64,000 nucleotides of DNA from Microvirga solisilvae (GTDB taxonomy: Bacteria; Pseudomonadota; Alphaproteobacteria; Rhizobiales; Beijerinckiaceae): assembly GCF_022808595.1 (NCBI RefSeq), contig NZ_JAKUCN010000005.1, forward strand, positions 62,001-126,000. Direction: 5' to 3'. The notes under the pieces are model-generated. The model was given only the letters and a program-made list of their open reading frames with translations. It was not told where the DNA came from and ran no database searches. The stretch's first letter is position 1; the number at the start of each line of letters is the position of its first letter. Made by a program: the position numbers and the translations under genes. Below, in pieces: positions 1 to 8,295 of this stretch.

Positions 1-1
1 G

Positions 2-193
2 CTCGAGAAGGCGGTTGCCGTCAACACGGCGAAATACGCCATCGGCGAAGTGCCGCGCCCGCCCTACTGGACGGGCTTCCGCATCGCGCCCGTCTCCATC
101 GAGCTCTGGCAGGACAAGCCTTTCCGCCTGCATGACCGTGTCGTCTTCACCCGCGAGGGCGACGGCTGGATGAAGACGCGGCTTTATCCGTGA
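2..193 (+). CDS. pdxH: Pyridoxamine 5'-phosphate oxidase, C-terminal part (5' end outside window)
   Basis: Only the last 63 codons and the stop are in the window. They match the conserved tail of pyridoxine/pyridoxamine 5'-phosphate oxidase, the cytoplasmic FMN enzyme that makes pyridoxal 5'-phosphate: an [12 protein letters not shown] segment, then IELWQ and FRLHDR, which contribute to the substrate and FMN pocket in this family, and a DGW-x-x-xRL end. The frame is open from base 2 to the TGA at 191-193. The gene therefore starts before the window. No terminator hairpin is obvious before the next gene. Confidence 0.85.
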   Translation, partial: LEKAVAVNTAKYAIGEVPRPPYWTGFRIAPVSIELWQDKPFRLHDRVVFTREGDGWMKTRLYP

Positions 194-226
194 GACAAGT
201 TCTCGATCAGGTTAGGTGGAACGAAT

Positions 227-607
227 TTGATAGCGGATAATATCTTTCTAAGATGGTTGCTCCGATCCATCATCATCGGACCAATCTTCCTGTTTATCCT
301 GGGCGCTGCACTTCTCGTCTTCGGCAATGGCGATCCCTCTTACTACCGTCGCGATGGGATGAGGACGATCAATTGCTATGGCTCAACCCCGGGTAATACG
401 GTATCGGAGCCGATTAAAGTTGAATTCCAGGAGCGTGGTCGTACGGCAATATTGCAGTTCGGCCAGGACACGTTCCGATTACTGTTTCTATCCGACCGGT
501 TCTTTGAAGATGTCTACGGTAATGGCACCGTCGGGCTTCGTCTTGATCCTGAGGTTTATCTGACAGGCTTGAGAAACGGCGGCATCGGACCATGCGATCT
601 TGAATGA
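227..607 (+). CDS. Hypothetical protein with one N-terminal membrane segment
   Basis: I do not recognise this 126-residue protein. It begins at a TTG preceded by AGGTGGA (214-220), a reasonable ribosome site. Residues about 10-32 are a strongly hydrophobic stretch (ending FILGAALLVFG), so the protein is probably anchored in the inner membrane with the remainder in the periplasm. The rest is polar with two cysteines, one near residue 50 and one four residues from the end, that could form a disulfide. The DNA is visibly richer in A/T than its neighbours, which hints at separate ancestry. It lies between pdxH and an SDR gene, in the same direction as both. Confidence 0.55.
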   Translation: MIADNIFLRWLLRSIIIGPIFLFILGAALLVFGNGDPSYYRRDGMRTINCYGSTPGNTVSEPIKVEFQERGRTAILQFGQDTFRLLFLSDRFFEDVYGNGTVGLRLDPEVYLTGLRNGGIGPCDLE

Positions 608-632
608 CGCAGCCCTCTAAGAGATTTGTAAA

Positions 633-1388
633 ATGTCCTCTTCGTCCAACACCTCCCGCCGCATCATGCTGCTCACCGGCGCTAGCCGCGGGATCGGGCA
701 TGCCACGGTGAAGCGCTTCTCCGCCGCCGGCTGGCGCGTGATCACCTGCTCGCGCCATGGCTTCCCGGAAAATTGCCCGTGGGAGATGGGACCGGAGGAT
801 CATCTGCAGGTCGATCTCGCCAATGCAGAGGACACCGTCCGCGCCATCGCCGAGGTGAAGGAGCGGCTTGCCGCGGAGGGCGGCTGCCTGCATGCGCTCG
901 TCAACAATGCGGGCATCTCGCCAAAGGGCCCCGGCGGCTCGCGGTTGGATGCCATCCATACGTCGCATGACGATTGGCTGCGAGTGTTTCAGGTGAACTT
1001 CTTCGCCTCGATCATGCTTGCTCGCGGCCTGCAGGACGAACTCACCCGCGCCAAGGGCTCGGTGGTGAACGTCACCTCCATTGCAGGCTCGCGCGTGCAT
1101 CCCTTCGCGGGCGCGGCCTATGCCACCTCGAAGGCGGCGCTCGCCGCGCTCACCCGCGAGATGGCCGCCGATTTCGGGCCGCTCGGCGTTCGCGTGAACG
1201 CCATCTCCCCCGGCGAGATCGACACCTCGATCCTCTCGCCCGGCACGGAGAAGATCGTCGAGCAACTCCCCATGCGCCGTCTCGGCACCCCGGACGAAGT
1301 GGCCAAGGCCATCTACTTCCTCTGCACCGATGCGAGCTCCTACGTGACCGGCGCGGAGCTGCACATCAACGGCGGGCAGCACGTTTAA
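633..1388 (+). CDS. SDR family NAD(P)-dependent oxidoreductase
   Basis: A 251-residue classical short-chain dehydrogenase/reductase, the usual length for the family. The Rossmann glycine motif TGASRGIG is at about residues 15-22. NNAG, which stabilises the central sheet, is near 91. The catalytic Ser sits in NVTSIAG, and Tyr and Lys in YATSKAA. The C-terminal NAISPGEI and a GAELHINGG end are also typical of the 3-oxoacyl-ACP reductase-like branch. The substrate cannot be read from sequence. It follows the orphan gene at 227-607 by 25 bases and is convergent with a citrate synthase-like gene, with a palindromic repeat between them. Confidence 0.88.
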   Translation: MSSSSNTSRRIMLLTGASRGIGHATVKRFSAAGWRVITCSRHGFPENCPWEMGPEDHLQVDLANAEDTVRAIAEVKERLAAEGGCLHALVNNAGISPKGPGGSRLDAIHTSHDDWLRVFQVNFFASIMLARGLQDELTRAKGSVVNVTSIAGSRVHPFAGAAYATSKAALAALTREMAADFGPLGVRVNAISPGEIDTSILSPGTEKIVEQLPMRRLGTPDEVAKAIYFLCTDASSYVTGAELHINGGQHV

Positions 1389-1396
1389 GGATTGGC

Positions 1397-1494
1397 GTCA
1401 TCCCGGGGCTGCGGAGCAGAACCCGGGACTGTGAGCAGAATAGAACGCCATTCTCGTCAAGCGATCCCGGATCGGCTACGCCGTCCGGGATGAC
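1397..1494 (+). repeat. Family A paired-palindrome intergenic repeat, copy 1
   Basis: A 98-bp element bounded by GTCATCCCGG and CCGGGATGAC. Each half can fold into its own hairpin and the halves are joined by a linker containing GCCATTCTCGTCA. It lies between convergent genes. Other copies are at 31630, 48611 (half), 53019 and 55534, the last two in the opposite orientation. Confidence 0.85.
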
Positions 1495-1506
1495 CACCTT
1501 AATTCT

Positions 1507-2574
1507 TCAAGCAGCCTGCTTGGGCCACGGCCCCACATAGCGCGATTGCGGGCGGATGATGCGGCCTGCATTTTCCTGCTCGCGGGCGTGAGCCACCCAG
1601 CCTGCCGTGCGTCCTGCCGCAAAGAGCGGGGTGAAGCCCTCGCGCGGAACGCCGAGGGAATCGAGCAGGATCGCCGTGTAGAACTCCACATTCGTGTCGA
1701 GGCGGCGGCCAGGCTTGCGGCGCTGGAGCACGTTCAGAGCCGTCTGCTCCACAGCCTCCGCGAAAGCAATGCGGTTGTCGCCGCCCTTCAGCCGTGCAGC
1801 GGCGGTCTTCAATACATCGGCGCGCGGATCGCGCACGCGGTAGATGCGGTGGCCGAAGCCCATGAGGCGCTCGCCGCGCGCCATGGCGTCGTCGAGCCAG
1901 GCATCCGCGTTCGCCACAGTGCCGATGGCATCGAGCATATCGAGCACCGGACCGGGAGCGCCGCCATGGAGAGGCCCCTTCAATGCGCAGAGGCCCGCGA
2001 CGACAGCGGATAGCAGACCGGCTCCGGTGGAGGCCACCACGCGGGCGGTGAAGGTGGAGGCGTTGAGGCCGTGGTCGATCACCGTCACGAGATAGGTATC
2101 GAGCCCCTTCGCCCGGCTTTCATCGACCGGCGCGCCCTTGATCATGCGCAGCAGGTCGGCGGCATGGCCGAGAGACGCATCGGGTGCCACCGGGGCCAAG
2201 CCCTTCGCGCCCCGGATCGCCATGGCGGCAGCGACCCCAGAGCCGCCGATGGCGAGAGAGGCCGGGTCCTTGTCGGAATCCGGCAGCGCCGAGAGCAGGA
2301 GGCGCATGCCCTCCACCGGCGTAAGGCCGGCGAGCCTCTTGGCGAGCGGCGAGAGATAGCGGAACGCCCTCTCCCGCGCCTCGCCGAAAAGCGCACGCGG
2401 ATCGCTGCCCACCGAGACGAGCCCCTCCCACAGCATCGCGGTCGTCTCCTCAAAGGAGACGCGGCCTGCCAGCTCTTCAAGGTCGTGGCCCCGGATGATG
2501 AGGCGGCCCGCCTCGCCATCCACGTGGCTCAAAGTGGTTTCGGCGGCAATGACGTCATCAAGTCCGATGCTCAT
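1507..2574 (-). CDS. Citrate synthase/2-methylcitrate synthase family protein
   Basis: A 355-residue citrate synthase-fold enzyme, shorter than the 430-residue TCA-cycle type. Such enzymes condense acetyl-CoA (or propionyl-CoA) with oxaloacetate. The two catalytic histidine segments are present, KGPLHGGAP and GFGHRIYRVRDPR. The usual NVDFY segment reads NVEFY, so the catalytic Asp position is Glu, as in some CitA-type members. The CoA-binding C-terminus GRTAGWVAHAREQ is intact. The ATG is preceded by AAGGAG. It is transcribed away from an HTH-citrate synthase paralogue 74 bases off, so the two probably share control. Whether it is citrate or methylcitrate synthase cannot be told; no prp genes are nearby. 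Confidence 0.82.
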   Translation of the reverse strand: MSIGLDDVIAAETTLSHVDGEAGRLIIRGHDLEELAGRVSFEETTAMLWEGLVSVGSDPRALFGEARERAFRYLSPLAKRLAGLTPVEGMRLLLSALPDSDKDPASLAIGGSGVAAAMAIRGAKGLAPVAPDASLGHAADLLRMIKGAPVDESRAKGLDTYLVTVIDHGLNASTFTARVVASTGAGLLSAVVAGLCALKGPLHGGAPGPVLDMLDAIGTVANADAWLDDAMARGERLMGFGHRIYRVRDPRADVLKTAAARLKGGDNRIAFAEAVEQTALNVLQRRKPGRRLDTNVEFYTAILLDSLGVPREGFTPLFAAGRTAGWVAHAREQENAGRIIRPQSRYVGPWPKQAA

Positions 2575-2632
2575 GGGAGAACTCCTTTTATGAAAAGAGC
2601 TTTGGACGCCCTTGCGGAAGGGTCAATCTTGA

Positions 2633-2660
2633 ATCAACATATCAACATATGAGCGTTGAT
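2633..2660. promoter_or_regulatory. Candidate operator: tandem ATCAACAT repeat with inverted GTTGAT
   Basis: Two perfect back-to-back copies of ATCAACAT (2633-2640 and 2641-2648) abut the ATG at 2649, and the inverse GTTGAT follows at 2655-2660. The arrangement lies in the short region between two divergent citrate synthase-fold genes, one of which carries an N-terminal HTH, so it could be an autoregulatory site. Function is inferred only. Confidence 0.45.
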
Positions 2661-3758
2661 CTGACTTCCGCAGAAGAAGCCTCCAGCCGTCTCGGCATCA
2701 GCCGGGCAAGCCTCTATGCCTATGTCAGCCGGGGCCTGATCCGCTCCTTCTCCTCGCCCCACGATCCCCGCCAGCGCCTTTATGCCCTCGACGATGTTGA
2801 GGCCCTGATCGAGAAAAAAGCTCGCTTTCGCCGCCCGGCCGCCGCTGCCGCGACGGCGCTCGATTGGGGCCTGCCGGTGCTGGAAACGAGCATCACGCAA
2901 ATCAAGGACGGGCATCTCTATTATCGCGGGCACGATGCCGTTGCCTGGGCAGAGGAAGCCACCCTCGAGGAAACGGCACTCCTGCTCATCGGCGGGCTGG
3001 ACCGCCATGTCTTCCACCTGCCCTCCCGGCTGCCTCACCCCCTGCCCGGCGCTCCGGGCGACCTCCATGGCTTTGTCACCAATGCGGTCCGCCTGCTCTC
3101 CGAGCCTCGCCCGAAGGAGCTGAGGGCCGCCGAAGTGGCCTCGATCCTGCGCCTCATGGCGACTGCAGGAAGCGGAACGGATCCAGGCACGACGCCCCTG
3201 CACCGGCATCTGGCCGAGACTTGGAATGCTCCCCAGGCGACTGACGCCATCCGGCGCTCGCTGGTGCTCTGCGCGGATCATGAGCTGAGCTCCTCCGCCT
3301 TCGCCGTACGCGTAACGGCTTCCACTGGGGCTCTGCTCCGCAATACGGTGATCGCGGGTCTGGCAGCGCTCAGCGGGCCCTATCACGGCGGCGTCACGGA
3401 GCGGGTGCGGACCTTTCTGGAGGAGCCCGGCAAGAGCGCAGCACCCAGCTTCCAGCACAAGCTCTATCCGGACGGCGACCCGCGCGCGGCCGCGATCCTC
3501 GAGAATGTGCCGCTGCTCTCCTCCGACGCCACCACCCTGCAGGCGCTGGAGAACGCCACGGGCGGCAAGCCCAGTATCGACACCGCCCTCGTAATGCTGG
3601 AACGCGCCTATGGACTCCCGCGCGGCGCGGCCTTTACGCTCTTCGCGGTCGGGCGCAGCGCCGGATGGCTGGCCCATGCCATTGAGCAGCGCAGCCAGGC
3701 CCAACTCATCCGTCCCCGCGCCCGCTATGTGGTGGGAGAGGAACCCACATCGTCATGA
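2649..3758 (+). CDS. HTH-citrate synthase fusion protein
   Basis: A 369-residue protein in two parts. Residues about 7-57 form a MerR/excisionase-like winged HTH (SAEEASSRLGISRASLYAYV, then an RLYALDDVEAL wing). The rest is a compact citrate synthase domain retaining both histidine segments (SGPYHGGV; FQHKLYPDGDPR), an Asp in SIDTALVML where the catalytic Asp is expected, and the CoA-site GRSAGWLAHAIEQ. Such fusions are known and are usually called citrate synthase family proteins. The catalytic set looks intact, so it may be an enzyme, an acyl-CoA-sensing regulator, or both. It overlaps the next gene by ATGA, suggesting coupled translation, and is divergent from a citrate synthase paralogue. 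Confidence 0.82.
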   Translation: MSVDLTSAEEASSRLGISRASLYAYVSRGLIRSFSSPHDPRQRLYALDDVEALIEKKARFRRPAAAAATALDWGLPVLETSITQIKDGHLYYRGHDAVAWAEEATLEETALLLIGGLDRHVFHLPSRLPHPLPGAPGDLHGFVTNAVRLLSEPRPKELRAAEVASILRLMATAGSGTDPGTTPLHRHLAETWNAPQATDAIRRSLVLCADHELSSSAFAVRVTASTGALLRNTVIAGLAALSGPYHGGVTERVRTFLEEPGKSAAPSFQHKLYPDGDPRAAAILENVPLLSSDATTLQALENATGGKPSIDTALVMLERAYGLPRGAAFTLFAVGRSAGWLAHAIEQRSQAQLIRPRARYVVGEEPTSS

Positions 3759-4204
3759 CCGATGACCGCTTCTATCCCTCTCGCCCCGTTCTCGCCGCCT
3801 CGGTGGCGGTGATCCGTGACGGGCTCATCCTGCTCGCAGCGCGCGGCAAACCGCCGAGCGAAGGCCTCTACTCGCTGCCCGGCGGCATGGTCGAGATCGG
3901 TGAGACACTCGGGGAGACGGCCTTGCGGGAACTGCGCGAGGAGGTGGGCGTCGAGGCCGAGATCATCAGCCTGATCGCTCCCGTCGAGTTCATTGAAAGA
4001 GACGAGAGAGGCCATATAAAGCATCATGTCGTCATCGCCGCCCATGCAGCCCGCTGGGTCTCGGGCGAACCCCAGACAGGACCGGAAGCAAAGGACATCC
4101 GTTGGGTCACGGAACGGGACATCGCCGATCTGCCCCTGACAGCAGGGCTCACCGGAATTCTCCAGCAGGCCTTCAGGCTTGCCCGCGAGGAATTGCGCCC
4201 ATGA
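3755..4204 (+). CDS. Nudix hydrolase
   Basis: A 149-residue protein with a complete Nudix box G-x5-E-x7-REUxEExGU, seen as GGMVEIGE...RELREEVGV at about residues 43-66; its glutamates bind the metal that drives hydrolysis of nucleoside diphosphate-X substrates. RFYPSRPVLAASVAVI at the N-terminus resembles the ADP-ribose/NADH pyrophosphatase-like branch, but the substrate is not decidable. It starts inside the stop of the HTH-citrate synthase gene (ATGA) and ends inside the start of the following gene, so the three form a tightly coupled operon. Confidence 0.88.
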   Translation: MTDDRFYPSRPVLAASVAVIRDGLILLAARGKPPSEGLYSLPGGMVEIGETLGETALRELREEVGVEAEIISLIAPVEFIERDERGHIKHHVVIAAHAARWVSGEPQTGPEAKDIRWVTERDIADLPLTAGLTGILQQAFRLAREELRP

Positions 4205-4779
4205 AGCGCGCCCTCGTGCTGTTCACTGCTCTCGCCCTGCTCCCGGCTTCCGTGCAGCCTGCGAGCGCGCAGGGCTTCTTCGAGCGCCTGTTCGGCCCGC
4301 CGCGCAATCCGAATGCGCCGCAACAGCCCTATCCGCAGCAGCCTCAATACCGGCCGCAGCCCCAGTATCGCCCGCAGCCTCAACCGCAGCAGCGGCGTCC
4401 GCAGCAATCCGCGCCCCAGCAGGCCCCCAGCCAACCCCAGCAGCAGGCGGAGCCCGCGCCCGTGGTCGAGCCGCCGCCGGCTCCCTATGAGAAGGAATTG
4501 CTGCGGCTTGCCGAAATCATGGGGGCACTCGCCATGCTGCGTCCGCTCTGCACCGCTCCCGATTCCAAGGAATGGGCCCGCCGCATGCAGATCCTGCTCG
4601 ACACGGAGGGATCGACACCCGGCCGCAAGGAGCGCCTGGCCGGAGCCTATAACAAGGGCTACCAGGCCTATGCTCTCACCTACCGGGTCTGCACCCCGTC
4701 GGCGCAGGAAGCGTCCACCCGCTTCGTCCGCGAGGGCGAACAGCTCGCCCGCAGCATCACCGGGCGCTACGGCGGCTGA
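4201..4779 (+). CDS. TIGR02301-like secreted protein
   Basis: A 192-residue exported protein starting at the ATG overlapping the preceding stop (ATGA). Residues 1-24 form a signal peptide ending PASAQ. Residues about 38-85 are a low-complexity Pro/Gln/Tyr/Arg linker with YRPQPQ repeats. The C-terminal half (about 95-192) carries the conserved EIMGALAMLRPLC...W...M pattern I associate with the alphaproteobacterial family TIGR02301, with two cysteines probably disulfide-bonded. No biochemical role is known to me. A periplasmic or envelope location is inferred from the signal peptide and linker. Confidence 0.7.
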   Translation: MKRALVLFTALALLPASVQPASAQGFFERLFGPPRNPNAPQQPYPQQPQYRPQPQYRPQPQPQQRRPQQSAPQQAPSQPQQQAEPAPVVEPPPAPYEKELLRLAEIMGALAMLRPLCTAPDSKEWARRMQILLDTEGSTPGRKERLAGAYNKGYQAYALTYRVCTPSAQEASTRFVREGEQLARSITGRYGG

Positions 4780-4808
4780 AGGTTTTCTTCTTTCTTTTGA
4801 TCTCCAGA

Positions 4809-4914
4809 CCTCATCCTGAGGAGGATTGCATGAGCAATCCGTCTCGAAGGAGGTTCTAGAGAGCGCTGGATCCTCCTTCGAGACGCAGCCTCAAGGCTGC
4901 TCCTCAGGATGAGG
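4809..4914 (+). repeat. Family B paired-palindrome repeat, copy 1
   Basis: About 106 bp bounded by CCTCATCCTGAGGA and TCCTCAGGATGAGG, with an internal TCTCGAAGGAGG / CCTCCTTCGAGAC pair, so it can fold into a long stem with side arms. It fills much of the 300-bp space between 4779 and 5080. A second copy is at 27427-27524. I see nothing else in this gap apart from the start region of the next gene. Confidence 0.8.
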
Positions 4915-5079
4915 ACAGCGGCAAGTCCATGCCCGGCAAAGGGTTTTATCCACATTTTTCGATTGCCACCCTCTCGCGTTAACCTCTTTGCAAGGTGATG
5001 CTGGTGGTGGGACGGCGCGATGTCTTAGAGTCGAATCAACCGAACCCGCGCGCCGACCCCTAGAAAGGGGCCTGGATCT

Positions 5080-5343
5080 ATGAACGACAACGACGTCCCC
5101 CTCACCGAGCTGCCCGAACTCAGCGCCATCAAGCAGGCTGCTCTGAGCTATGTGACCGAGGCTTTCGCCGAGGCCGAGCTCGACGGGCTCGATGCCGATT
5201 GCATGGCGCAGGCAGCACTCTTCGCAGCCTTCACCGAACTTGTCGCCACTTACGGCGAGGAGGCGGTGGCGGAATATGCCGCGACATTCGCAGACAAGAT
5301 CCGCAGCGGCGCATTTTCGATGATGGCCACGCTCAAGCATTGA
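5080..5343 (+). CDS. Small hypothetical protein
   Basis: An 87-residue acidic, helix-rich cytoplasmic protein (a long AEAELDGLDADCMAQAALFAAF-like helical stretch, no signal peptide or membrane segment). I do not recognise it. The ATG follows an AGAAAGGGGCC segment giving a plausible ribosome site. Codon use resembles neighbouring core genes, and the previous gene is about 300 bases upstream with a repeat between, so it probably has its own promoter. Confidence 0.6.
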   Translation: MNDNDVPLTELPELSAIKQAALSYVTEAFAEAELDGLDADCMAQAALFAAFTELVATYGEEAVAEYAATFADKIRSGAFSMMATLKH

Positions 5344-5402
5344 AGAGACGCTCAGGAGATGCAGACCTGAGCAACTGACTGTAGGCTCAAGGTCTTATTC
5401 TT

Positions 5403-5891
5403 ATGAGTAGCTTTCTTTCCATCGACATGGCTGCAATCGCAGTTGCAGACGCGATGTTGCCTATGGTCGAGCAAATGCGCGGCCTGCAACGCGACGACTC
5501 TCTCAGCAAATATTATCGCTACAGCCTGAAATGGATGGTTCGCGGGCTTGAGAACTTCGTCATGCCTCATGCGTCCGTGAATGCCATGAAGAAAGCAGAA
5601 GAATTAGACATTGGCGACATCCGCCGCTTTCGATGGAGCGATCAGACCAGCAAAATGATGGATCCCAAACGAGAGATCTTTCACTGGGAGCATGTTGTGC
5701 AGGTCAGCGATATCGTGAATGCAATCACGCAACTGCACGATCCACACCGCGAAGCAATCGCGTATGAATTGAAGAAGGCGAAGATCGCCTGGATCCTGAA
5801 ATCAGAAAATAAAAAGCTGATCCATAAAGTCCGCCCTATCGATGCCTACGAACGCGCAGGCATCGACCTCCTTCCCCCTCTTGAATTTTAG
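5403..5891 (+). CDS. Hypothetical protein, A/T-richer than neighbours
   Basis: A 162-residue soluble, Lys/Met/Asp-rich protein, predicted mostly helical, with no motif I recognise. Its base composition is clearly more A/T-rich than the genes on either side and it uses codons such as AAA, GAA and ATT freely, suggesting recent acquisition. It ends by overlapping the 3' end of dihydroorotase on the other strand by four bases (5888-5891). No partner gene or mobile element is adjacent. Confidence 0.55.
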   Translation: MSSFLSIDMAAIAVADAMLPMVEQMRGLQRDDSLSKYYRYSLKWMVRGLENFVMPHASVNAMKKAEELDIGDIRRFRWSDQTSKMMDPKREIFHWEHVVQVSDIVNAITQLHDPHREAIAYELKKAKIAWILKSENKKLIHKVRPIDAYERAGIDLLPPLEF

Positions 5892-7219
5892 CGCGCCGTC
5901 TCCTCAAACCTTACCACCTCGCCTTGCGACGGCGTCTCTAGCCCGCCGTCCCACATCACCACATTGCCGCGAACGATGGTGCCGATGGGCCAGCCGGTGA
6001 CCTTCTTGCCGTCATAGGGCGTCCATTGTGATTTCGACGCGATCCAGTCGTTGGTGATCGTCTCGGTACGCTTGAGATCGACGATGGTGAAATCCGCATC
6101 GTAGCCCACGGCGATGCGCCCTTTACGCGCGATGCCGAAGAGGCGCTTGGGGCCTGCGCTCGTCATGTCGACGAAGCGCTCCAGGGTGAGCCTGCTTGCA
6201 TTCACATGATCGAGCATGATCGGGACAAGCGTCTGCACGCCGGTCATGCCGGAGGGCGTGTTGGGATAGGTCTTGTTCTTTTCCTCGCGCGTATGCGGCG
6301 CGTGGTCGGAGCCGAGAATGTCGGCGATGCCTTCATCCAAGCCCTGCCAGATCGCGGCGCGGTGATGCTCGTCGCGCACGGGCGGGTTCATCTGGATATA
6401 GGTGCCGAGACGCTCGTAATCCTCGGGGCCCGCCAGCGTCAGATGATGCGGCGTGACTTCGACGGATACGAGATCCTTGCAGCCTTTCAGGAACTCCATC
6501 TCCTCCGCCGTGGTGACGTGGAGCACGTGGATACGCGCGCCGGTTTCCCGCGAGATACGCACGAGGCGCTGCGTGCAGGCGAGCGCCACTTCCGCCGAGC
6601 GCCACACAGGATGCGAGCGCGGATCGTTCTCGACGCGCAGGTCCTTGCGTGCGCGCAGCATGGCTTCGTCTTCCGAATGGAAGGCTGCGCGGCGGCGCGT
6701 GTTGCGCAGGATGTTGGCGATGCCCTCATCGTCCTCGACGAGCAGTGAGCCGGTGGATGAACCCATGAACACCTTGATGCCCGCAGCCCCCGGCAGACGT
6801 TCCAGCTCCGCGACATGCTTCGCGTTCTCATGCGTGCCGCCGACCCAGAAGGCGAAGTCGCAATGCATGCGGTGGTGGCCACGTCGCACCTTGTCGGCAA
6901 GCGTCTCCGGCGTGGTGGTCTGCGGGTCGGTGTTCGGCATCTCGAAGACCGCCGTGACACCGCCCATCACCGCCGCGCGGGAACCGGATTCCAGATCCTC
7001 CTTGTGATCGAGGCCGGGCTCGCGGAAATGCACCTGGGTATCGATGACGCCGGGAAGAATGTGCAGGCCATGGCAATCGATCTCCCGTCCGGCAGAAGCC
7101 TGCGAGAGATCGCCGATGGCGGCAATGGCGCCGCTCCGAATGCCGACATCGCGCTCGACACGACCGTCATGGTTCACGACGATGCCGCCTTTGAGGATCA
7201 GGTCGAAGGTTTGGGGCAT
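5888..7219 (-). CDS. pyrC: Dihydroorotase (class I)
   Basis: A 443-residue amidohydrolase that cyclises carbamoyl-aspartate to dihydroorotate in pyrimidine synthesis. The HxR metal and substrate motif is in VHFREPG, the bridging carbamylated Lys in GIKVFMGSSTGS, metal histidines in FHSED and HVLHVTT, and the catalytic Asp in GSDHAPHTREEK. Length and TPSGMTGVQT fit class I dihydroorotase. I chose the ATG at 7219 over one 13 codons upstream because AAGGGA lies about a dozen bases before it and the extra residues do not look family-like. Related allantoinases and hydantoinases are the alternatives. It is divergent from the YgfZ-like gene. Confidence 0.8.
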   Translation of the reverse strand: MPQTFDLILKGGIVVNHDGRVERDVGIRSGAIAAIGDLSQASAGREIDCHGLHILPGVIDTQVHFREPGLDHKEDLESGSRAAVMGGVTAVFEMPNTDPQTTTPETLADKVRRGHHRMHCDFAFWVGGTHENAKHVAELERLPGAAGIKVFMGSSTGSLLVEDDEGIANILRNTRRRAAFHSEDEAMLRARKDLRVENDPRSHPVWRSAEVALACTQRLVRISRETGARIHVLHVTTAEEMEFLKGCKDLVSVEVTPHHLTLAGPEDYERLGTYIQMNPPVRDEHHRAAIWQGLDEGIADILGSDHAPHTREEKNKTYPNTPSGMTGVQTLVPIMLDHVNASRLTLERFVDMTSAGPKRLFGIARKGRIAVGYDADFTIVDLKRTETITNDWIASKSQWTPYDGKKVTGWPIGTIVRGNVVMWDGGLETPSQGEVVRFEETAR

Positions 7220-7295
7220 GGCGATCTTAATCCCTTGAGGCTCGAGCGAAGGGGGCATATGTCACGCTCTGGGTTTGGAACAGCTGGAGCGGGAC

Positions 7296-8189
7296 ATGCC
7301 GTCAGTCCATTTAGCCGACAGGGGCGTGGTAAGGGTTTCGGGCGAGGACGCCAAGAGTTTTCTCGATGGGCTCGTCACCTGCGACCTGGACCGTGTGTCA
7401 GCACACAATGCGCGCCTTGGGGCCCTGCTCTCGCCCCAGGGCAAGGTCCTGTTCGATTTCATCGTCTTCCAGGCCCCTGACGAGATTGGCGGCGGCTATT
7501 ATCTCGATACTTTCAGGGTCTTCGCATCCGACCTCGCCAAGCGGCTCGCCTTCTACAAGCTGCGGGCCAAGGTCGTGGTCGAGGACATGTCCGAAGCCAT
7601 GGCCGTGGTGGCAGGTTGGGAGGCTCCCAAGCCCGACGACGAGGTCGGTCTCGTGACGCAGGACCCTCGCCTCCCCGCGCTCGGCTGGCGTGCCATCGTC
7701 GCGGCGCAGGATGCGGCGGAATTCGCAACGTCCCCGGCGGAAGCTTACCACGCCCACCGCATCCGCCTCGGCATCCCGGAAGCCGGGCGCGACTTTCTGC
7801 TCGGCGATGCCTTTCCCCACGAAGCGCTCATGGACCAACTGCATGGGGTCGATTTCGACAAGGGCTGCTATGTGGGCCAAGAGGTTGTCTCGCGCATGCA
7901 GCATCGCGGCACCGCGCGCACGCGCCTTGTGCTGGCGCTCTATGAAGGCGGCTTTGCCGCGGATGTCGGCGTCGATGTCACGGCGGGCGAGAAGACCCTC
8001 GGCAAGACCGGCAGCGGCGCAGACGGCTATGGCCTCATCATGATCCGCCTCGACCGCGCCGCCGATGCGCTCGCCGCAGGCCAGCCCATCTTGGCTGGAG
8101 GTATCCCCGTCAAATTGGAAAAGCCTGCATGGGTGAACTTTTATTACCCAGGGGAAAGTGATATTCAATCTACGACTGCGCCGAGTTGA
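7296..8189 (+). CDS. ygfZ: YgfZ/GcvT-domain folate-binding protein
   Basis: A 297-residue member of the YgfZ/CAF17 family, tetrahydrofolate-binding proteins related to GcvT that help maintain iron-sulfur enzymes. The signature K-G-C-Y-x-G-Q-E appears as DKGCYVGQEVVSRMQHRG at about residue 189, with the usual N-terminal VRVSGEDAKSFLDGLVTCD. The ATG at 7296 is preceded by GGAGCGGG, which I preferred to an in-frame TTG 21 bases upstream. It is divergent from dihydroorotase with 76 bases between, so promoters for both must lie there. Confidence 0.86.
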   Translation: MPSVHLADRGVVRVSGEDAKSFLDGLVTCDLDRVSAHNARLGALLSPQGKVLFDFIVFQAPDEIGGGYYLDTFRVFASDLAKRLAFYKLRAKVVVEDMSEAMAVVAGWEAPKPDDEVGLVTQDPRLPALGWRAIVAAQDAAEFATSPAEAYHAHRIRLGIPEAGRDFLLGDAFPHEALMDQLHGVDFDKGCYVGQEVVSRMQHRGTARTRLVLALYEGGFAADVGVDVTAGEKTLGKTGSGADGYGLIMIRLDRAADALAAGQPILAGGIPVKLEKPAWVNFYYPGESDIQSTTAPS

Positions 8190-8295
8190 ACCTTTATTGC
8201 AAAGGAACTGGAACGATTACGTCTGCGTTAGCCGCGAACGGGCCTCCTACGTGCCGTAAGACATGCGCGAGGAGTAAGTCTCCAAGGGTTTCTCG

